The notes: generated by a model from the sequence alone, not told the origin. Positions 1 to 9,865 are shown, counted from the first letter of the stretch. The stretch is 64,000 nt of DNA from Paracoccus hibiscisoli (GCF_005048265.1 NZ_SUNH01000001.1:1-64000); one strand, 5' to 3'. Program-made: numbers and translations.

Positions 1-108
1 CGCGGCAAGCCGCATAAGGTTGTCATCATCGCCATTGCACGCAGGCTGGTCACCATCGCAAACGCAATCCTCAAAACCGGCAAGACATGGCGGACTCAGC
101 CCCGCTGA
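1..108 (+). mobile_element. 3' end of an IS110-family transposase (partial)
   Basis: Frame 1 from the first base reads 35 residues and then TGA at 106-108. The peptide has the pattern GKPHK, then an IAIARRL helix, then a NAILKTGK.W ending. This is the conserved C-terminal end of IS110-type (Transposase_20 / DEDD recombinase) proteins. The rest of the gene lies left of the window. Such recombinases move their element with a guide-like bridge RNA encoded in a non-coding end. Only 12 bases separate this stop from the stop of the convergent MFS gene, so the element's right boundary must be here or inside that gene. I cannot see a terminal repeat. Family call from the short tail only. Confidence 0.72.
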
Positions 109-120
109 TAGACGCAATTG

Positions 121-1767
121 CTAGGCGATCTCGATCTTGCCGACCAGGGGCACGTCGTCCTGGGGGCCAACGCTGTGGCGCTCGATCATGCGGTGGACCA
201 GGGGATCGCTGTCGCCCTTGTGCAGCGCACGCAGGGCCACGGCGACCTCGGCATCGGATTTGGTGCGGCGCAGGTTGTGGCGGACATATTCGTCCCAGGT
301 CGCGATGTGATAGCTTTCGCTCCACTGGTCGGGGTGCTCAAGGTCGCGCAGCAGCGCCCAGTTGCGCGCCCCGTCGCGCCTGCGGATGTTGCGGCGGCGC
401 TGCATCAGGCGCAGGAATTCCGGCACGTCGGCCTGGTCGATGCGGTAATCGACCATGACCATGATCGGCCCCGACCGGCCGCGCAGGTCCAGCATCAGCG
501 CGGGTTCGCGGAACCGGTTGACCGGGTCCAGATCGACCGTGCCGAATTCCGGCGCCCGCAGCCACAGCCCGATCAGCGCGCCCGCCAGCAGCACCAGCCC
601 CGCCGCCGTCAGCGCCGTGTCCAACCCCTGGGCGCCCGCGACCATGCCCCAGATCCAGGCGCCCGCCGCCATGCCGCCAAAGGTCGCCATCTGATACAGC
701 GCCAGCGCGCGGGCCACGACCCACCGCGGCGTGGATAGCTGCACCGTCACGTTGAACAGCGACAGCGCCAGCACCCAGGCCGCCCCCGCCGGCAACATCG
801 CCGCCGCATGCAGCCAGACCGAATCCGTCTGGCCCAGCACCAGCGCGGCGACCGCAAAGCCCGCAAAGGCCATGCGCACGACATGTTCGTTGTCCAGCCG
901 CGCCCGGATGCGCGGGTTCAACAGTGCCCCCATAATCGCACCGACGCCGTAGCAGCCCAAAAGCCCCCCGAACAGCAGAGAGCCCCCCTCGGGGTGGCTT
1001 TTCGCCACCAGCGGCAGCAGGGCCAGCACCGCGATGGCCGCGAAGCCGAACAACCCCCCGCGCAGCAGCACCCGCATCAGGTTGGGCGACAGCGCGACAT
1101 AGCGCAGCCCCGCCCCCACCGCGGCCAGGAACGGCTCGGGCGTGGTGACGCGGGGGGCCAGCCGCGGCTTCCAGCGCGCCATCGCCCCCAGCAGCGGCAG
1201 ATAGCTGAGCGCGTTGACCGCGAAGGCCGCCGACGCGCCAAGCGTCGCCACGATCAGCCCGCCCGCCGCCGGACCCACGCTGCGCATCAGGTTGAAGCCC
1301 ACGGAATTCAGGCTGACCGCCGCGGGCAGGTCCTTGCGCGCGACCAGATCGCCCATGCTGGCCTGCCAGGGCGGGTTGTAGATCGCCTGCCCCGCCCCCA
1401 GCAGGAAGGTGAACCCCAGCAGCAGCCAGGGCGTCAGCCCGCCGCTCCAGGCGACCACCGCCAGCGCCAGCGACACCGCCGCCATGAACAGCAGCGACCC
1501 CATCAGCAGCGCCTTGCGGTCGAAGATGTCGGCCAGCGCGCCCGACCCGATGGCCAGCAGCATGATCGGCAGGGTGTTGGACGCCTGGACCAGCGCGATC
1601 AGCGTGGCGCTGTCGGTCAGCTGGGTCATCAGCCAGGCCGCCCCCACCGCCTGCACCAGGCCGCCGAAATTCGACACCAGCGTCGCGCTCCACAGCAGGC
1701 GGAAATCGGGATAGGAGAGGGGCGCCAGGGCTGCGGGGCGGGCGGGGTCTGGGGACGGGCGGGTCAC
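121..1767 (-). CDS. MFS exporter, MFS_3 (transmembrane secretion effector) type
   Basis: Inner-membrane major facilitator protein of 548 aa, expected to export a small molecule; the substrate is unknown. The first 400 or so residues are a string of hydrophobic helices with the LADIFDRK loop after helix 2, typical of the EntS-like MFS_3 family. The last 140 residues are soluble and look like the alpha/beta (ABM-like) tail that this family carries. The start is chosen at the GTG at 1767 because AGGAGG sits seven bases upstream. The frame stays open to 1878, but the extra residues do not look like an MFS N-terminus. It stands alone and converges with the IS110 remnant. Confidence 0.85.
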   Translation of the reverse strand: MTRPSPDPARPAALAPLSYPDFRLLWSATLVSNFGGLVQAVGAAWLMTQLTDSATLIALVQASNTLPIMLLAIGSGALADIFDRKALLMGSLLFMAAVSLALAVVAWSGGLTPWLLLGFTFLLGAGQAIYNPPWQASMGDLVARKDLPAAVSLNSVGFNLMRSVGPAAGGLIVATLGASAAFAVNALSYLPLLGAMARWKPRLAPRVTTPEPFLAAVGAGLRYVALSPNLMRVLLRGGLFGFAAIAVLALLPLVAKSHPEGGSLLFGGLLGCYGVGAIMGALLNPRIRARLDNEHVVRMAFAGFAVAALVLGQTDSVWLHAAAMLPAGAAWVLALSLFNVTVQLSTPRWVVARALALYQMATFGGMAAGAWIWGMVAGAQGLDTALTAAGLVLLAGALIGLWLRAPEFGTVDLDPVNRFREPALMLDLRGRSGPIMVMVDYRIDQADVPEFLRLMQRRRNIRRRDGARNWALLRDLEHPDQWSESYHIATWDEYVRHNLRRTKSDAEVAVALRALHKGDSDPLVHRMIERHSVGPQDDVPLVGKIEIA

Positions 1768-2130
1768 GAAGTCAGCCTCCTGGAACGCGGTCGGCAGGGG
1801 CAGCCTAGGCCCCCCGGCCGGGGGCTGCAACGGCACAGCCCCCATGAAAAATGCGGATATTCGCATCCGGGGGTGCAACCCGAATACACGCCAAGTTGTT
1901 CAACCCACGCACAAAGGTGATTCACCTGACGCCGTTTCGCCACATAGGCTGGACGCAGACGGCGAACCGACCGCGTGACGGGTGGCGCGGGGTTGACGAC
2001 GCTTTGCGGTCGGCCTCATGGAAGCGCATGCGAATCGTGCCCGACCCCGGTCCGGGCGCCAGAGAACATAGATGCTGCCTCGGGCCTGCCTCTGCCGGTG
2101 GGTCCGACGATGAACAAGGAACATGCAACG
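1768..2130. other. 363-bp gap between divergent genes
   Basis: No gene is seen. The gap separates the divergent MFS exporter and L,D-transpeptidase genes, so it must hold both promoters. A strong GC hairpin (GCCCCC/GGGGGC) lies near 1809-1827. A nested inverted repeat lies at 1842-1875: outer CCCCC/GGGGG arms around inner ATGCG/CGCAT arms (1851-1866). Read on the minus strand the inner stem is followed by TTTTT. The right half (1900-2110) shows no clear motif. Confidence 0.6.
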
Positions 2131-3072
2131 ATGCGCCTCGCTTCCCTTTTCGCGGCGCTGGCCCTGGGGCTGGCGGCTTGCGGTCCCACGCAGGAAACCG
2201 CCGCCCCCACGACCCAGCAGCCGGTCCAGATCCCCGAGATCTATCAGGCCCGCACCGATACCGGCCCCAATGGCGAGCCCATCCCGATCCAGGCGGTGCG
2301 CGCGGCCTATCTGAACGACCGCAACCGCCGTCAGTTGGTGCCCTATAACGGGTCGGAATCGGCGGGCACGATCGTCGTCGATCCATATGCGCGGGTGCTG
2401 TATCACGTGCAGCCCGGCGGGCAGGCAATGCGCTATGGCGTGGCCGTGGGCCGCGCGGGCCTGACCTTCGAAGGCCGCGCCACCATCGCGCGCAAGGCGT
2501 CCTGGCCCAGCTGGCGCCCGACCGACAACATGCTGCGCACCGAGCCGCAACTGTATGGCCAGTTCCGCAACGGCCTGCCCGGCGGCATGCAGAACCCCCT
2601 GGGGTCGCGCGCGCTGTATCTGTATCAGGGCAGCGTCGACACCTATTACCGCATCCACGGCACGCTGGACCCCTCGTCCATCGGCAAGGCGACCTCGGCG
2701 GGCTGCATCCGCATGTTCAACCAGGACGTGATGGACCTGTTCGAGCAGATCCCGACCGGCACCCAGGTCATCGTCCGCTCTCAGGCCGAGAGCGTGCGCA
2801 TGGAAGGCCCGATGATCGAGACGCCCGAGGGCTATGTCGTGCCCGCCACCGCCGTTGCCGACCCGGCGATGGACCCGGCCGCGGCGCCCATGGCCGCCCT
2901 GCCCATGCAGACGGCGATGGCGCCGGTCGCCTCGGCTCAGCCGGTGATGGACCCCTATGCCGCGATGTCGGCGGTGCCCGCCGCAGGGTCGATCCAGCCC
3001 GCGCTGGTCAGCGACCCCTTTGCCTCGGGCGCGTTCTTGTCGCCGGTCGAAAGCGCGGTTCCGGCCCGCTGA
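2131..3072 (+). CDS. L,D-transpeptidase lipoprotein (YkuD/ErfK family)
   Basis: Peptidoglycan cross-linking or protein-anchoring enzyme, 313 aa, exported as a lipoprotein: a short hydrophobic signal ends in the lipobox LAAC with the lipid-bearing Cys at residue 17. The YkuD domain spans about residues 70-210. His176 in HGT and Cys192 in SAGCIRM are the catalytic pair. The last 90 residues are Ala/Pro/Met-rich and low in complexity, probably a periplasmic spacer. I chose the ATG at 2131 because AAGGA lies 12 bases upstream and the lipoprotein signal starts directly; an in-frame ATG at 2110 would add seven residues. A terminator follows at 3117. Confidence 0.92.
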   Translation: MRLASLFAALALGLAACGPTQETAAPTTQQPVQIPEIYQARTDTGPNGEPIPIQAVRAAYLNDRNRRQLVPYNGSESAGTIVVDPYARVLYHVQPGGQAMRYGVAVGRAGLTFEGRATIARKASWPSWRPTDNMLRTEPQLYGQFRNGLPGGMQNPLGSRALYLYQGSVDTYYRIHGTLDPSSIGKATSAGCIRMFNQDVMDLFEQIPTGTQVIVRSQAESVRMEGPMIETPEGYVVPATAVADPAMDPAAAPMAALPMQTAMAPVASAQPVMDPYAAMSAVPAAGSIQPALVSDPFASGAFLSPVESAVPAR

Positions 3073-3116
3073 TCGGTCCTCCGCCGCGACCTGCGGCGCT
3101 TATGCACATGGTTCAT

Positions 3117-3141
3117 GGCCCCGGTTTCGACCGGGGCCTTT
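3117..3141 (+). terminator. Rho-independent terminator after the L,D-transpeptidase gene
   Basis: Perfect 9-bp stem GGCCCCGGT/ACCGGGGCC closed by a TTCG tetraloop and followed by TTT. It lies 45 bases after the stop codon. Confidence 0.85.
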
Positions 3142-3213
3142 CCAATTGCAAAATCCCGCATTCCTGCGCAATGTCATGCGCGACAGCCCTCCCGCCCTGC
3201 CGAAGGTCCCGCG

Positions 3214-4215
3214 ATGCCCAATTACGCCAAGCGCGAACAGGAAACGCTGAGCGCCGACCAGCTGAGGCTGGCCGAGCAAAGCCGTCAGCCCGTGCTGGGC
3301 GGGCTGGACGATCCGACCCTGCTGGCGCTGATTCTGGCGCTGCGGTCGGCGCGCCGGGAGGCCCAGACAGGCGACCGTTCGGGCGACCCCGGCCCCGCCG
3401 AGATGCTGAACGCCGCCCTGCGCCGCGCCGACATGGAGCGGCGCAAGCGTGGCCTGCGCCTGCCGGCCGCCACGGACGCATCGCCCGAGCCCGGTCCCCC
3501 CAAGCCCGCCACCGCTGCGACCATCGCGGTCCCGCCCAAAGCCGTCACCGCGCGGCGCAAGCCCGCGACGCTGCCGCGCACCCCCGCAGGACGCAAGCCC
3601 GCCGAGGCGCGCAAGACCGATCTGCGCACCGAACCCCATCGCGTGCCCAAGCGCCGGGCCAAGCCGGACGTGGCACAGACGCCCCCCTCCCCCACCGATC
3701 CCGTAACGAGGACCTCTGTCATGAGCGACGATCAGGCACAGAAGGCCGCGAAACAGGCGGCGCGCAAGGCCCAGAAGGACGCCGAAAAGGCTGCCGAGAA
3801 AGAGGCTGCCAAGGCCGCCCGCAAGGCCGATAAGCAGGCCGCCAAGCGGGCGGAGAAGGACGCCGCGAAAGCCGCTCGCAAGGCGGAGAAGGAAGCCGCC
3901 AAAAACGCGCGCCGCGCCGCCCGCAAGGCCGAGAAGCAGGCCGAAAAGCAGGCCGCCAAGGCCGCTGGCACCGCGCCAAAGCCGAAGGATGCTGGCAAGG
4001 CCAAGGATGCCAAGCCCGCCTCCGGCAAGGCAAAGGCCGCCACTGACACCGGCAGCCAGGATCAGGCTGTCGCCGACAAGCCCAAGGCCGGGCCCGGCAA
4101 GGCAGCCGCTGGCAAGGCTGGCGGCAAGGCGGGGGCGGCCAAGGCGGGCGGCGGAAAAGCCGCCTCGGGCAAGGCGGGCGCGGGCAAGCCCGGCGCCGCC
4201 AAGAAAGCCAAGTGA
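3214..4215 (+). CDS. Ala/Lys-rich histone H1-like protein
   Basis: 333-aa basic protein of unknown function. Residues 1-80 look folded (LDDPTLLALILALRSARRE, then a helix with AALRRADMERRKR). Residues 80-169 are Pro/Arg/Lys-rich. From residue 170 the chain is a long run of KAA/KAE/RKA units, then GKAG/KAGA repeats to the end, as in bacterial histone H1-like DNA- or RNA-binding tails. The start at 3214 has AAGG eight bases upstream. An internal in-frame ATG at 3721 has its own GAGGA with an 8-base spacer and would give a 164-aa protein that is only the KA-rich tail. Nucleic-acid binding is inferred from composition. Confidence 0.75.
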   Translation: MPNYAKREQETLSADQLRLAEQSRQPVLGGLDDPTLLALILALRSARREAQTGDRSGDPGPAEMLNAALRRADMERRKRGLRLPAATDASPEPGPPKPATAATIAVPPKAVTARRKPATLPRTPAGRKPAEARKTDLRTEPHRVPKRRAKPDVAQTPPSPTDPVTRTSVMSDDQAQKAAKQAARKAQKDAEKAAEKEAAKAARKADKQAAKRAEKDAAKAARKAEKEAAKNARRAARKAEKQAEKQAAKAAGTAPKPKDAGKAKDAKPASGKAKAATDTGSQDQAVADKPKAGPGKAAAGKAGGKAGAAKAGGGKAASGKAGAGKPGAAKKAK

Positions 4216-4268
4216 GGTCTTGGCCTGCGCCCTGACCCGGGCGCAGGCAGCTCCGTTGTGATGCCCGC

Positions 4269-5204
4269 ATGATCCGCCCCCTTCTGCACGCCGTCCTGGT
4301 CCTGGCCCTGGGGTTCGTCCCGGCGTCAGAGCTGTCGGCGCGCCCGGCGGTCGACGCGCTGCATGGCCGTCCCGCCCCCCGGGTCACCGAGGACCGGCGC
4401 TGTTCGGATGACGGGCGCGACTGCATCGACCGCGACAGCTATGCCGCCGATGTCTGCAAGCTGATCGAGCGCAACGCCGCCGATCACGGGCTGGACCCTG
4501 CCTTCCTGGCCCGTCTGCTGTGGAAGGAAAGCCGGTTCGAACCCTCGGCCGTCAGCCCGGCGGGGGCGCTTGGCATCGCGCAGTTCATGCCCGGCACGGC
4601 TGATCTGTACTGGCTGGACGACCCGTTCAACCCCGCGCAGGCGATCAGCAAGGCGGCGTGGTATCTGGCCCATCTGCGCGACCGGTTCGGCAATATCGGC
4701 CTGGCCGCCGTCGCCTATAACGGCGGAGAGAACCGCGCCGCGCGGTTCATCGGCCAGATGACGACCCTGCCCTATGAGACCATCGACTATGTCGAATCGA
4801 TCACCGGCTTCAGCGCGCATCGCTGGCGCGACAACCCGCCCGCGCCGGGAGAGCTGCGCCTGGCGCTGGCCCCGGATCAGCCCTTCCGCCCCGCCTGCGA
4901 ACGCATGGCCGGAGAGCGGTCGCTGCGCGAATTCAACACCCAGCCCCCGGCGATGCCCTGGGGCGTGGTGGTGGCCAGCCATCCCAGCCAGGCTGGCGCG
5001 GCCCAGCAGGTCGCCCGCCTGAACCGCACCCTGCGTCCGATCCTGGAGGACGGGGCCCGCGTGGGCTATGTCCGCAAGCGGATGAACGGCATGCCGCGGG
5101 CGGTCTATACCGCCCAGATCGGCTATGGCAGCCGGACCGAGGCCAACCGCTTTTGCGCGCGGTTCAAGACCCTGGGCGGGCGCTGCATCGTGCTGAAGAA
5201 CTGA
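4269..5204 (+). CDS. Lytic transglycosylase with C-terminal SPOR domain
   Basis: Periplasmic murein-cleaving enzyme of 311 aa. An N-terminal hydrophobic signal peptide (about residues 1-25) precedes an SLT domain at about 60-170: LLWKESRF with catalytic Glu87, GALGIAQFMPGTA, and AVAYNGGENRAARF. Residues 225-311 (WGVVVASHPSQ to the end) look like a SPOR domain, which binds denuded glycan strands at division sites. The gene abuts priA tail to tail: its TGA at 5202-5204 touches priA's TCA at 5205-5207, the two forming TGATCA with no gap. Confidence 0.9.
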   Translation: MIRPLLHAVLVLALGFVPASELSARPAVDALHGRPAPRVTEDRRCSDDGRDCIDRDSYAADVCKLIERNAADHGLDPAFLARLLWKESRFEPSAVSPAGALGIAQFMPGTADLYWLDDPFNPAQAISKAAWYLAHLRDRFGNIGLAAVAYNGGENRAARFIGQMTTLPYETIDYVESITGFSAHRWRDNPPAPGELRLALAPDQPFRPACERMAGERSLREFNTQPPAMPWGVVVASHPSQAGAAQQVARLNRTLRPILEDGARVGYVRKRMNGMPRAVYTAQIGYGSRTEANRFCARFKTLGGRCIVLKN

Positions 5205-7403
5205 TCACAGAAAGCTCTGCGGGTCGATATCGACCGACAGGCGCAGGTTCGTGGGCAGCTTGACCCCCGCCAGCCAATCCGCGATCGCCGCCTGGATCGG
5301 TGCCTGACGCGGCGCGCGGATCAGCATGCGCATGCGGTGCCGCCCCCGGACCCGCGCGATGGGCGCGGGCGCGGGGCCCCACAGCTCGGCCCCGACCTCG
5401 GCCAGGGGGGCGGCGCGTCCGGCCAGATGGCGCGCGAAATCGGCGACGGTGGCCAGGTCGGGATGGGACAGGATGATCCCCGCCAGCCGGCCGAATGGCG
5501 GCATGCCCGCCGCCTGACGGCCCGCGGCCTCGGCGTCCCAGAAATCCTCATCGCGCCCCGACAGGATGGCACGGATCACCGCGTGATCGGGCTGGTGCGT
5601 CTGCAGCAGCGCCAGCCCCGGCGCGGCGCCGCTGATGCGCCCCGCGCGCCCCGCCACCTGCCGCATCAACTGAAAGCTGCGTTCCGCCGCGCGCAGATCG
5701 GCGCCCTGCAGGCCCAGATCGGCATCGACAACCCCCACCAGCGTCAGGCGCGGAAAGTTGTGCCCCTTGGCCACGATCTGGGTGCCGATGATGATGTCCG
5801 TGTCACCGTCCGAAATCTGGGCGATCGTCTCCTTGAGCGCGCGGGCCGAATGGAACAGGTCCGATGACAGTACCGTGGCCTTGGCGTCGGGAAAGCGCGC
5901 TGCCACCTCCTCGGCGATGCGTTCGACGCCGGGACCAATGGGGGCCAGCTTTCCCTCGACCCCGCAGGACGGGCAGGCGGTGGGGATGGGCCGCGTCTCG
6001 CCGCATTGGTGGCAGACCAGGCGGTTCTGGAACCGATGTTCCACCATCCGGGCGTCGCATTGATGGCAGCCGATCTGCTCGCCGCAGGCACGGCAGACGG
6101 TGACGGGCGCGAAGCCGCGGCGGTTCAGGAAAATCAGCGACTGTTCGCCGCGCGCCAGCCGCGCGGTGACCGCCTGCGCCAGCGTGGGGGAGATCCAGCG
6201 CCCCTGCTCCATCGCCTCGGCCCGCAGGTCGATGGCGGCCATCTGCGGCAGCTCGGCCTCGCCATAGCGGGACCGCAGATCCAGCCGCGCATATTTGCCG
6301 CTGGCTGCGTTCACCCAGCTTTCCAGGGACGGCGTGGCGGATGCCAGCACCACCTGCGCGCGGTTGATGGAGGCGCGCAGCACCGCCATGTCGCGGGCGC
6401 TGTAATAGACGACGTCTTCCTGCTTGTAGCTGCCGTCATGCTCCTCATCGACGACGATCAGGCCCAGATCCGCAAAGGGCAGGAACAGCGCGGACCGCGC
6501 GCCGACGACCAGTCCGACCTGCCCCCGCCCGGCCATGTGCCACAACCGGCGGCGTTCGGTGCGGGTGATGCCGCTGTGCCATTCGCCGGGGCGGGCGCCG
6601 AACCGCGCCTCGACCCGGTCCAGGAATTCGGCCGACAGCGCGATCTCGGGCAGCAGGACCAGCGCCTGCCGCCCCTGCGCCAGGCATTCGGCCACGGCCT
6701 CAAGATACACCTCGGTCTTGCCCGACCCGGTGACCCCGCGCAGCAGCGTGGTGCCATAGCCGCCCGCCCGGATCGCGCCGCGCAAGATGTCGGAGGCCGC
6801 CTGCTGGTCGGGGGCCAGCGGCTTGCCCGCCCGCGTGGGGTCCAGCGCGGGATAGGGCAGATCGCGCGGCGCCTCGATCTCGGCCAGGGCGCCGCTGGCG
6901 ACCAGGCCCTTGACCACGGAGGTGCCGACACCCGCCAGTTGCGCCAGCTCGGACGCGGCGAAGCTGGCGCCGCCGTGATCGGCCATGACCTGCAGCACGC
7001 GGGTCCGGGCCTCGGTCGCGCGGCCGGGCTGGCCCGATCCGGGGACGATGATCCGGCGCGCGGTGGGCGGCTGGTCGATGTCGGGCGCGCGCGTCGCCAT
7101 GCGCAGCATCAAGGGCAGCGGCGTCAGCGTGTAATCCGCAGCCCGGGTCAGAAAATCCAGGAACCCCGCGTCAAAGGGCTGCGCGTCCAGCACGCGGGCC
7201 ACGGCGCGCAGCTTGGCCAGGTCGAAATCGCCGACCCCCGGTCCCCAGACCAGCCCCAGCACCCGGCGCGGCCCCAGGGGGACCAGCACCAGCTGGCCCT
7301 GTCGCACGCCGTCATCGGGGGACAGATAGTCCAGCACACCGACCGTTTCGGCGGTCAGCACCGCGATGCGGGCGCGGGGGGGGAAGAATTCGGGCGGGGT
7401 CAT
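5205..7403 (-). CDS. priA: Primosomal protein N' (PriA helicase)
   Basis: Replication-restart 3'-to-5' helicase, 732 aa, matching the family's usual length. An N-terminal DNA-binding domain is followed by helicase motifs: Walker [12 protein letters not shown], the DEEH box in [14 protein letters not shown], and SATPSLES. A zinc-binding insert follows, with Cys pairs in CRACG, CHQC, CHQC and CPSCG. Helicase domain 2 has [12 protein letters not shown] and the QVAGRAGR motif. The start at 7403 begins MTPPEF; an upstream in-frame Met exists but would run into the promoter shared with the divergent transaldolase-family gene. Confidence 0.96.
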   Translation of the reverse strand: MTPPEFFPPRARIAVLTAETVGVLDYLSPDDGVRQGQLVLVPLGPRRVLGLVWGPGVGDFDLAKLRAVARVLDAQPFDAGFLDFLTRAADYTLTPLPLMLRMATRAPDIDQPPTARRIIVPGSGQPGRATEARTRVLQVMADHGGASFAASELAQLAGVGTSVVKGLVASGALAEIEAPRDLPYPALDPTRAGKPLAPDQQAASDILRGAIRAGGYGTTLLRGVTGSGKTEVYLEAVAECLAQGRQALVLLPEIALSAEFLDRVEARFGARPGEWHSGITRTERRRLWHMAGRGQVGLVVGARSALFLPFADLGLIVVDEEHDGSYKQEDVVYYSARDMAVLRASINRAQVVLASATPSLESWVNAASGKYARLDLRSRYGEAELPQMAAIDLRAEAMEQGRWISPTLAQAVTARLARGEQSLIFLNRRGFAPVTVCRACGEQIGCHQCDARMVEHRFQNRLVCHQCGETRPIPTACPSCGVEGKLAPIGPGVERIAEEVAARFPDAKATVLSSDLFHSARALKETIAQISDGDTDIIIGTQIVAKGHNFPRLTLVGVVDADLGLQGADLRAAERSFQLMRQVAGRAGRISGAAPGLALLQTHQPDHAVIRAILSGRDEDFWDAEAAGRQAAGMPPFGRLAGIILSHPDLATVADFARHLAGRAAPLAEVGAELWGPAPAPIARVRGRHRMRMLIRAPRQAPIQAAIADWLAGVKLPTNLRLSVDIDPQSFL

Positions 7404-7522
7404 GGTGGCGCGATAAAGACGGGGCGCGGGGCGGGTTGCAAGCCCCCGCATGGGTTGTGCCCCTTCCAGCCCGGCCCCATCTGCAGTATCACCCAGACAA
7501 ACGCACCCTGAGGAGACGGGCC

Positions 7523-8176
7523 ATGAAATTCTTTGTCGACACCGCCGATATCGCCGCGATCAAGGAACTGAACGACCTGGGGATGGTCGACGGGGTCACC
7601 ACCAACCCGTCGCTGATCCTGAAATCGGGCCGCGCCATCGCCGAGGTCACCGCCGAGATCTGCGCCATGGTCGAGGGCCCGGTCAGCGCCGAGGTCGTGG
7701 CCGAGAAGGCCGACGACATGATCGCCGAGGGCCGCCACCTGGCCAAGATCGCGCCCAATGTCTGCATCAAGGTGCCGCTGACCTGGGACGGCCTGAAGGC
7801 CTGCCGCGTGCTGTCCGACGAGGGCCACAAGCTGAACGTCACGCTGTGCTTCAGCGCCGCGCAGGCGATCCTGGCGGCCAAGGCGGGCGCGACCTTCATC
7901 AGCCCCTTCATCGGCCGGCTGGACGACATCCACATGGACGGCATGGACCTGATCGCCGACATCCGCGAGATCTATGACAATTACGGCTACGAGACCCAGA
8001 TCCTGGCGGCCTCGATCCGCACGGTGAACCACATCGTGGACGCGGCCAAGATAGGCGCCGACGTGATCACCGCGCCGCCGTCGGTCATCAAGTCGATGGC
8101 GAACCATGTCTTGACCGACAAGGGCCTGGCGCAGTTCAATGCGGACTGGGCACAGACCGGCCAGAAGATCCTCTGA
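7523..8176 (+). CDS. fsa: Transaldolase / fructose-6-phosphate aldolase family (TalC/Fsa type)
   Basis: Small (217 aa) class I aldolase of the short transaldolase group. It acts on fructose 6-phosphate or transfers dihydroxyacetone units in the pentose phosphate pathway. Signature segments are [22 protein letters not shown], and VCIKVPL with Lys83 as the Schiff-base residue, then [19 protein letters not shown] and [11 protein letters not shown]. From sequence alone I cannot decide between transaldolase and F6P aldolase activity. AGGAGA lies 7 bases before the ATG. It heads a run with DUF484 and xerC. Confidence 0.93.
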   Translation: MKFFVDTADIAAIKELNDLGMVDGVTTNPSLILKSGRAIAEVTAEICAMVEGPVSAEVVAEKADDMIAEGRHLAKIAPNVCIKVPLTWDGLKACRVLSDEGHKLNVTLCFSAAQAILAAKAGATFISPFIGRLDDIHMDGMDLIADIREIYDNYGYETQILAASIRTVNHIVDAAKIGADVITAPPSVIKSMANHVLTDKGLAQFNADWAQTGQKIL

Positions 8177-8200
8177 CCGCCACGGCCCCCGGAGGACCGC

Positions 8201-8881
8201 ATGACCGACGCGCTGGACCCTGAAACCCGCGACCGGCTGCTGGCCGATCCGGGGGCCATCCTGGCCGACCGCGACCTGATGCGCGCCCTGGTGGCCGCGC
8301 GCGAGGCCGAGGTCGGAGAGAATGTCATCGACATCCGCGGCCGCGCCATGCAGGTCCTGGAGACCCGGCTGCAGCGGCTGGAATCCACGCATGAAAGCGT
8401 GATCGCCGCCGCCTATGACAACCAGTCCGGCATGGCGGTGATCCACCGCGCCGTGCTGGGCCTGCTGGAGACGGCCGATCTGGCCGATTTCACCGCCGCC
8501 CTGCAGACCGACATCGCGCCGCTGCTGCGCGTCGAGACCCTGCGCCTGGTGGTCGAGGAAGACCCCCCGCTGGACCTGCCCCCTGATGTGGTGATCGCGC
8601 CCCCGGGCACGCTGGACCGCATCCTGACCGCCGGGCGTCGTGCCCCGCGCGGCGACGACATCGTGCTGCGTGCGGCCCTGGTGGTGACGCGGCCCCTGCA
8701 TGGCCGGACCGTCGCCTCGGAGGCGCTGCTGCCGGTCGATCTGGGGGCGGAGCGTCCGCGTGCGGTGCTGTTGATGGGCAGCGCGGATGCCGACCGCTTC
8801 ATGCCCGCGCATGGCACCGACCTGCTGCGCTTTTTCGGGCAGGTGTTCCGACTGGCGCTGCTGGCGCGGCTGCCCGCATGA
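8201..8881 (+). CDS. DUF484 family protein
   Basis: 226-aa cytoplasmic protein of the DUF484 family (GAF-like fold), whose exact role is unknown. The N-terminal helix pattern (DRLLADPGAILADRDLMRAL) and the segment ENVIDIRGRAMQVLETRLQRLE are characteristic. In many proteobacteria a DUF484 gene sits directly in front of xerC, as here: its stop codon overlaps the xerC start (ATGA at 8878-8881). This suggests translational coupling and a possible link to chromosome resolution, which is inference from context. Confidence 0.88.
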   Translation: MTDALDPETRDRLLADPGAILADRDLMRALVAAREAEVGENVIDIRGRAMQVLETRLQRLESTHESVIAAAYDNQSGMAVIHRAVLGLLETADLADFTAALQTDIAPLLRVETLRLVVEEDPPLDLPPDVVIAPPGTLDRILTAGRRAPRGDDIVLRAALVVTRPLHGRTVASEALLPVDLGAERPRAVLLMGSADADRFMPAHGTDLLRFFGQVFRLALLARLPA

Positions 8882-9813
8882 CGGATGACCCCTGGGGCGG
8901 CCTGCTGTCTCCGGCCATGGCCGAGGCGCTGGACCGCTGGCTGCTGACCGAGGCGGCGACCCGCGACCGATCCATCCATACCGTCACCGCCTATCGCGCC
9001 GACCTGCTGGCCTTTCTGCATTTCCTGGCGCTGCATTGGGGCGAATCGGTGCCGCCATCCGGTCTGGCGCGGCTGCGGCAGACCGACATGCGCGCCTTTG
9101 CGGCCTCGGAACGCACGCGGGGCCTGGGGGCGCGGTCGCTGGCGCGGCGCATGTCCGGGGTGCGGTCCTTTCTGCGCTGGACCGCCGACCGCGAGGGGCT
9201 GGACGTGTCCGCGGCCCTGTCCACCCGCAGCCCGAAATACACCCGCAGCCTGCCCCGCCCCCTGACCCCCCTGCAGGCGCAGGACACGCTGGACCGGGTC
9301 GCGGATCACGGCACGCCTTGGGTCGGCGCGCGTGATCTGGCGGTGCTGACGCTGCTGTGGGGGTCGGGGCTGCGCATCTCCGAAGCCCTGGCGCTGGAAG
9401 GCACCGACTGGCCCTTCCCCGAGGGTCTGGTGATCCGCGGCAAGGGCGGGCGCGAACGTCAGGTGCCGGTGCTGGATGTCGCCCGGCAGGCGGTGGCGCG
9501 CTATCTGGACCTGTGCCCCTGGGGCCATCAGGCCGACCGCCCGCTGTTTCGCGGCATCCGCGGCGGCCGCCTGACCGCCGGCGCGGTCGAGGCCGCGATG
9601 CGTCAGGCCCGCGCCGCCCTGGGCCTGCCCGCCAGTGCCACGCCCCATGCGCTGCGCCACAGCTTTGCCACGCATCTGCTGTCGGCGGGCGGCGATCTGC
9701 GCACGATCCAAGAACTGCTGGGCCATGCCAGCCTGTCCACCACCCAGGTCTATACCGGGGTGGACAATGCCCAGCTGATGGCCGTTTATCACGCCGCCCA
9801 TCCGCGCGGGTGA
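8878..9813 (+). CDS. xerC: Tyrosine recombinase XerC
   Basis: Site-specific recombinase that, with XerD, resolves chromosome dimers at dif. 311 aa. An N-terminal core-binding SAM-like domain (about 15-105) is followed by the catalytic domain. The full active-site set is present: Arg166 in GSGLRISEAL, Lys189 in GKGGRER, His257 and Arg260 in HALRHSFATHLL, His283 in LLGHAS, and the nucleophile Tyr292 in TTQVYTGV. The start overlaps the DUF484 stop. XerC rather than XerD is favoured by the DUF484 neighbour. No dif site was recognised in the window. Confidence 0.93.
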   Translation: MTDDPWGGLLSPAMAEALDRWLLTEAATRDRSIHTVTAYRADLLAFLHFLALHWGESVPPSGLARLRQTDMRAFAASERTRGLGARSLARRMSGVRSFLRWTADREGLDVSAALSTRSPKYTRSLPRPLTPLQAQDTLDRVADHGTPWVGARDLAVLTLLWGSGLRISEALALEGTDWPFPEGLVIRGKGGRERQVPVLDVARQAVARYLDLCPWGHQADRPLFRGIRGGRLTAGAVEAAMRQARAALGLPASATPHALRHSFATHLLSAGGDLRTIQELLGHASLSTTQVYTGVDNAQLMAVYHAAHPRG

Positions 9814-9865
9814 ACCCTGACCCCGCCTTGCGCGTTCGCTCCATCATCTAGACACGAGGCCCCCG

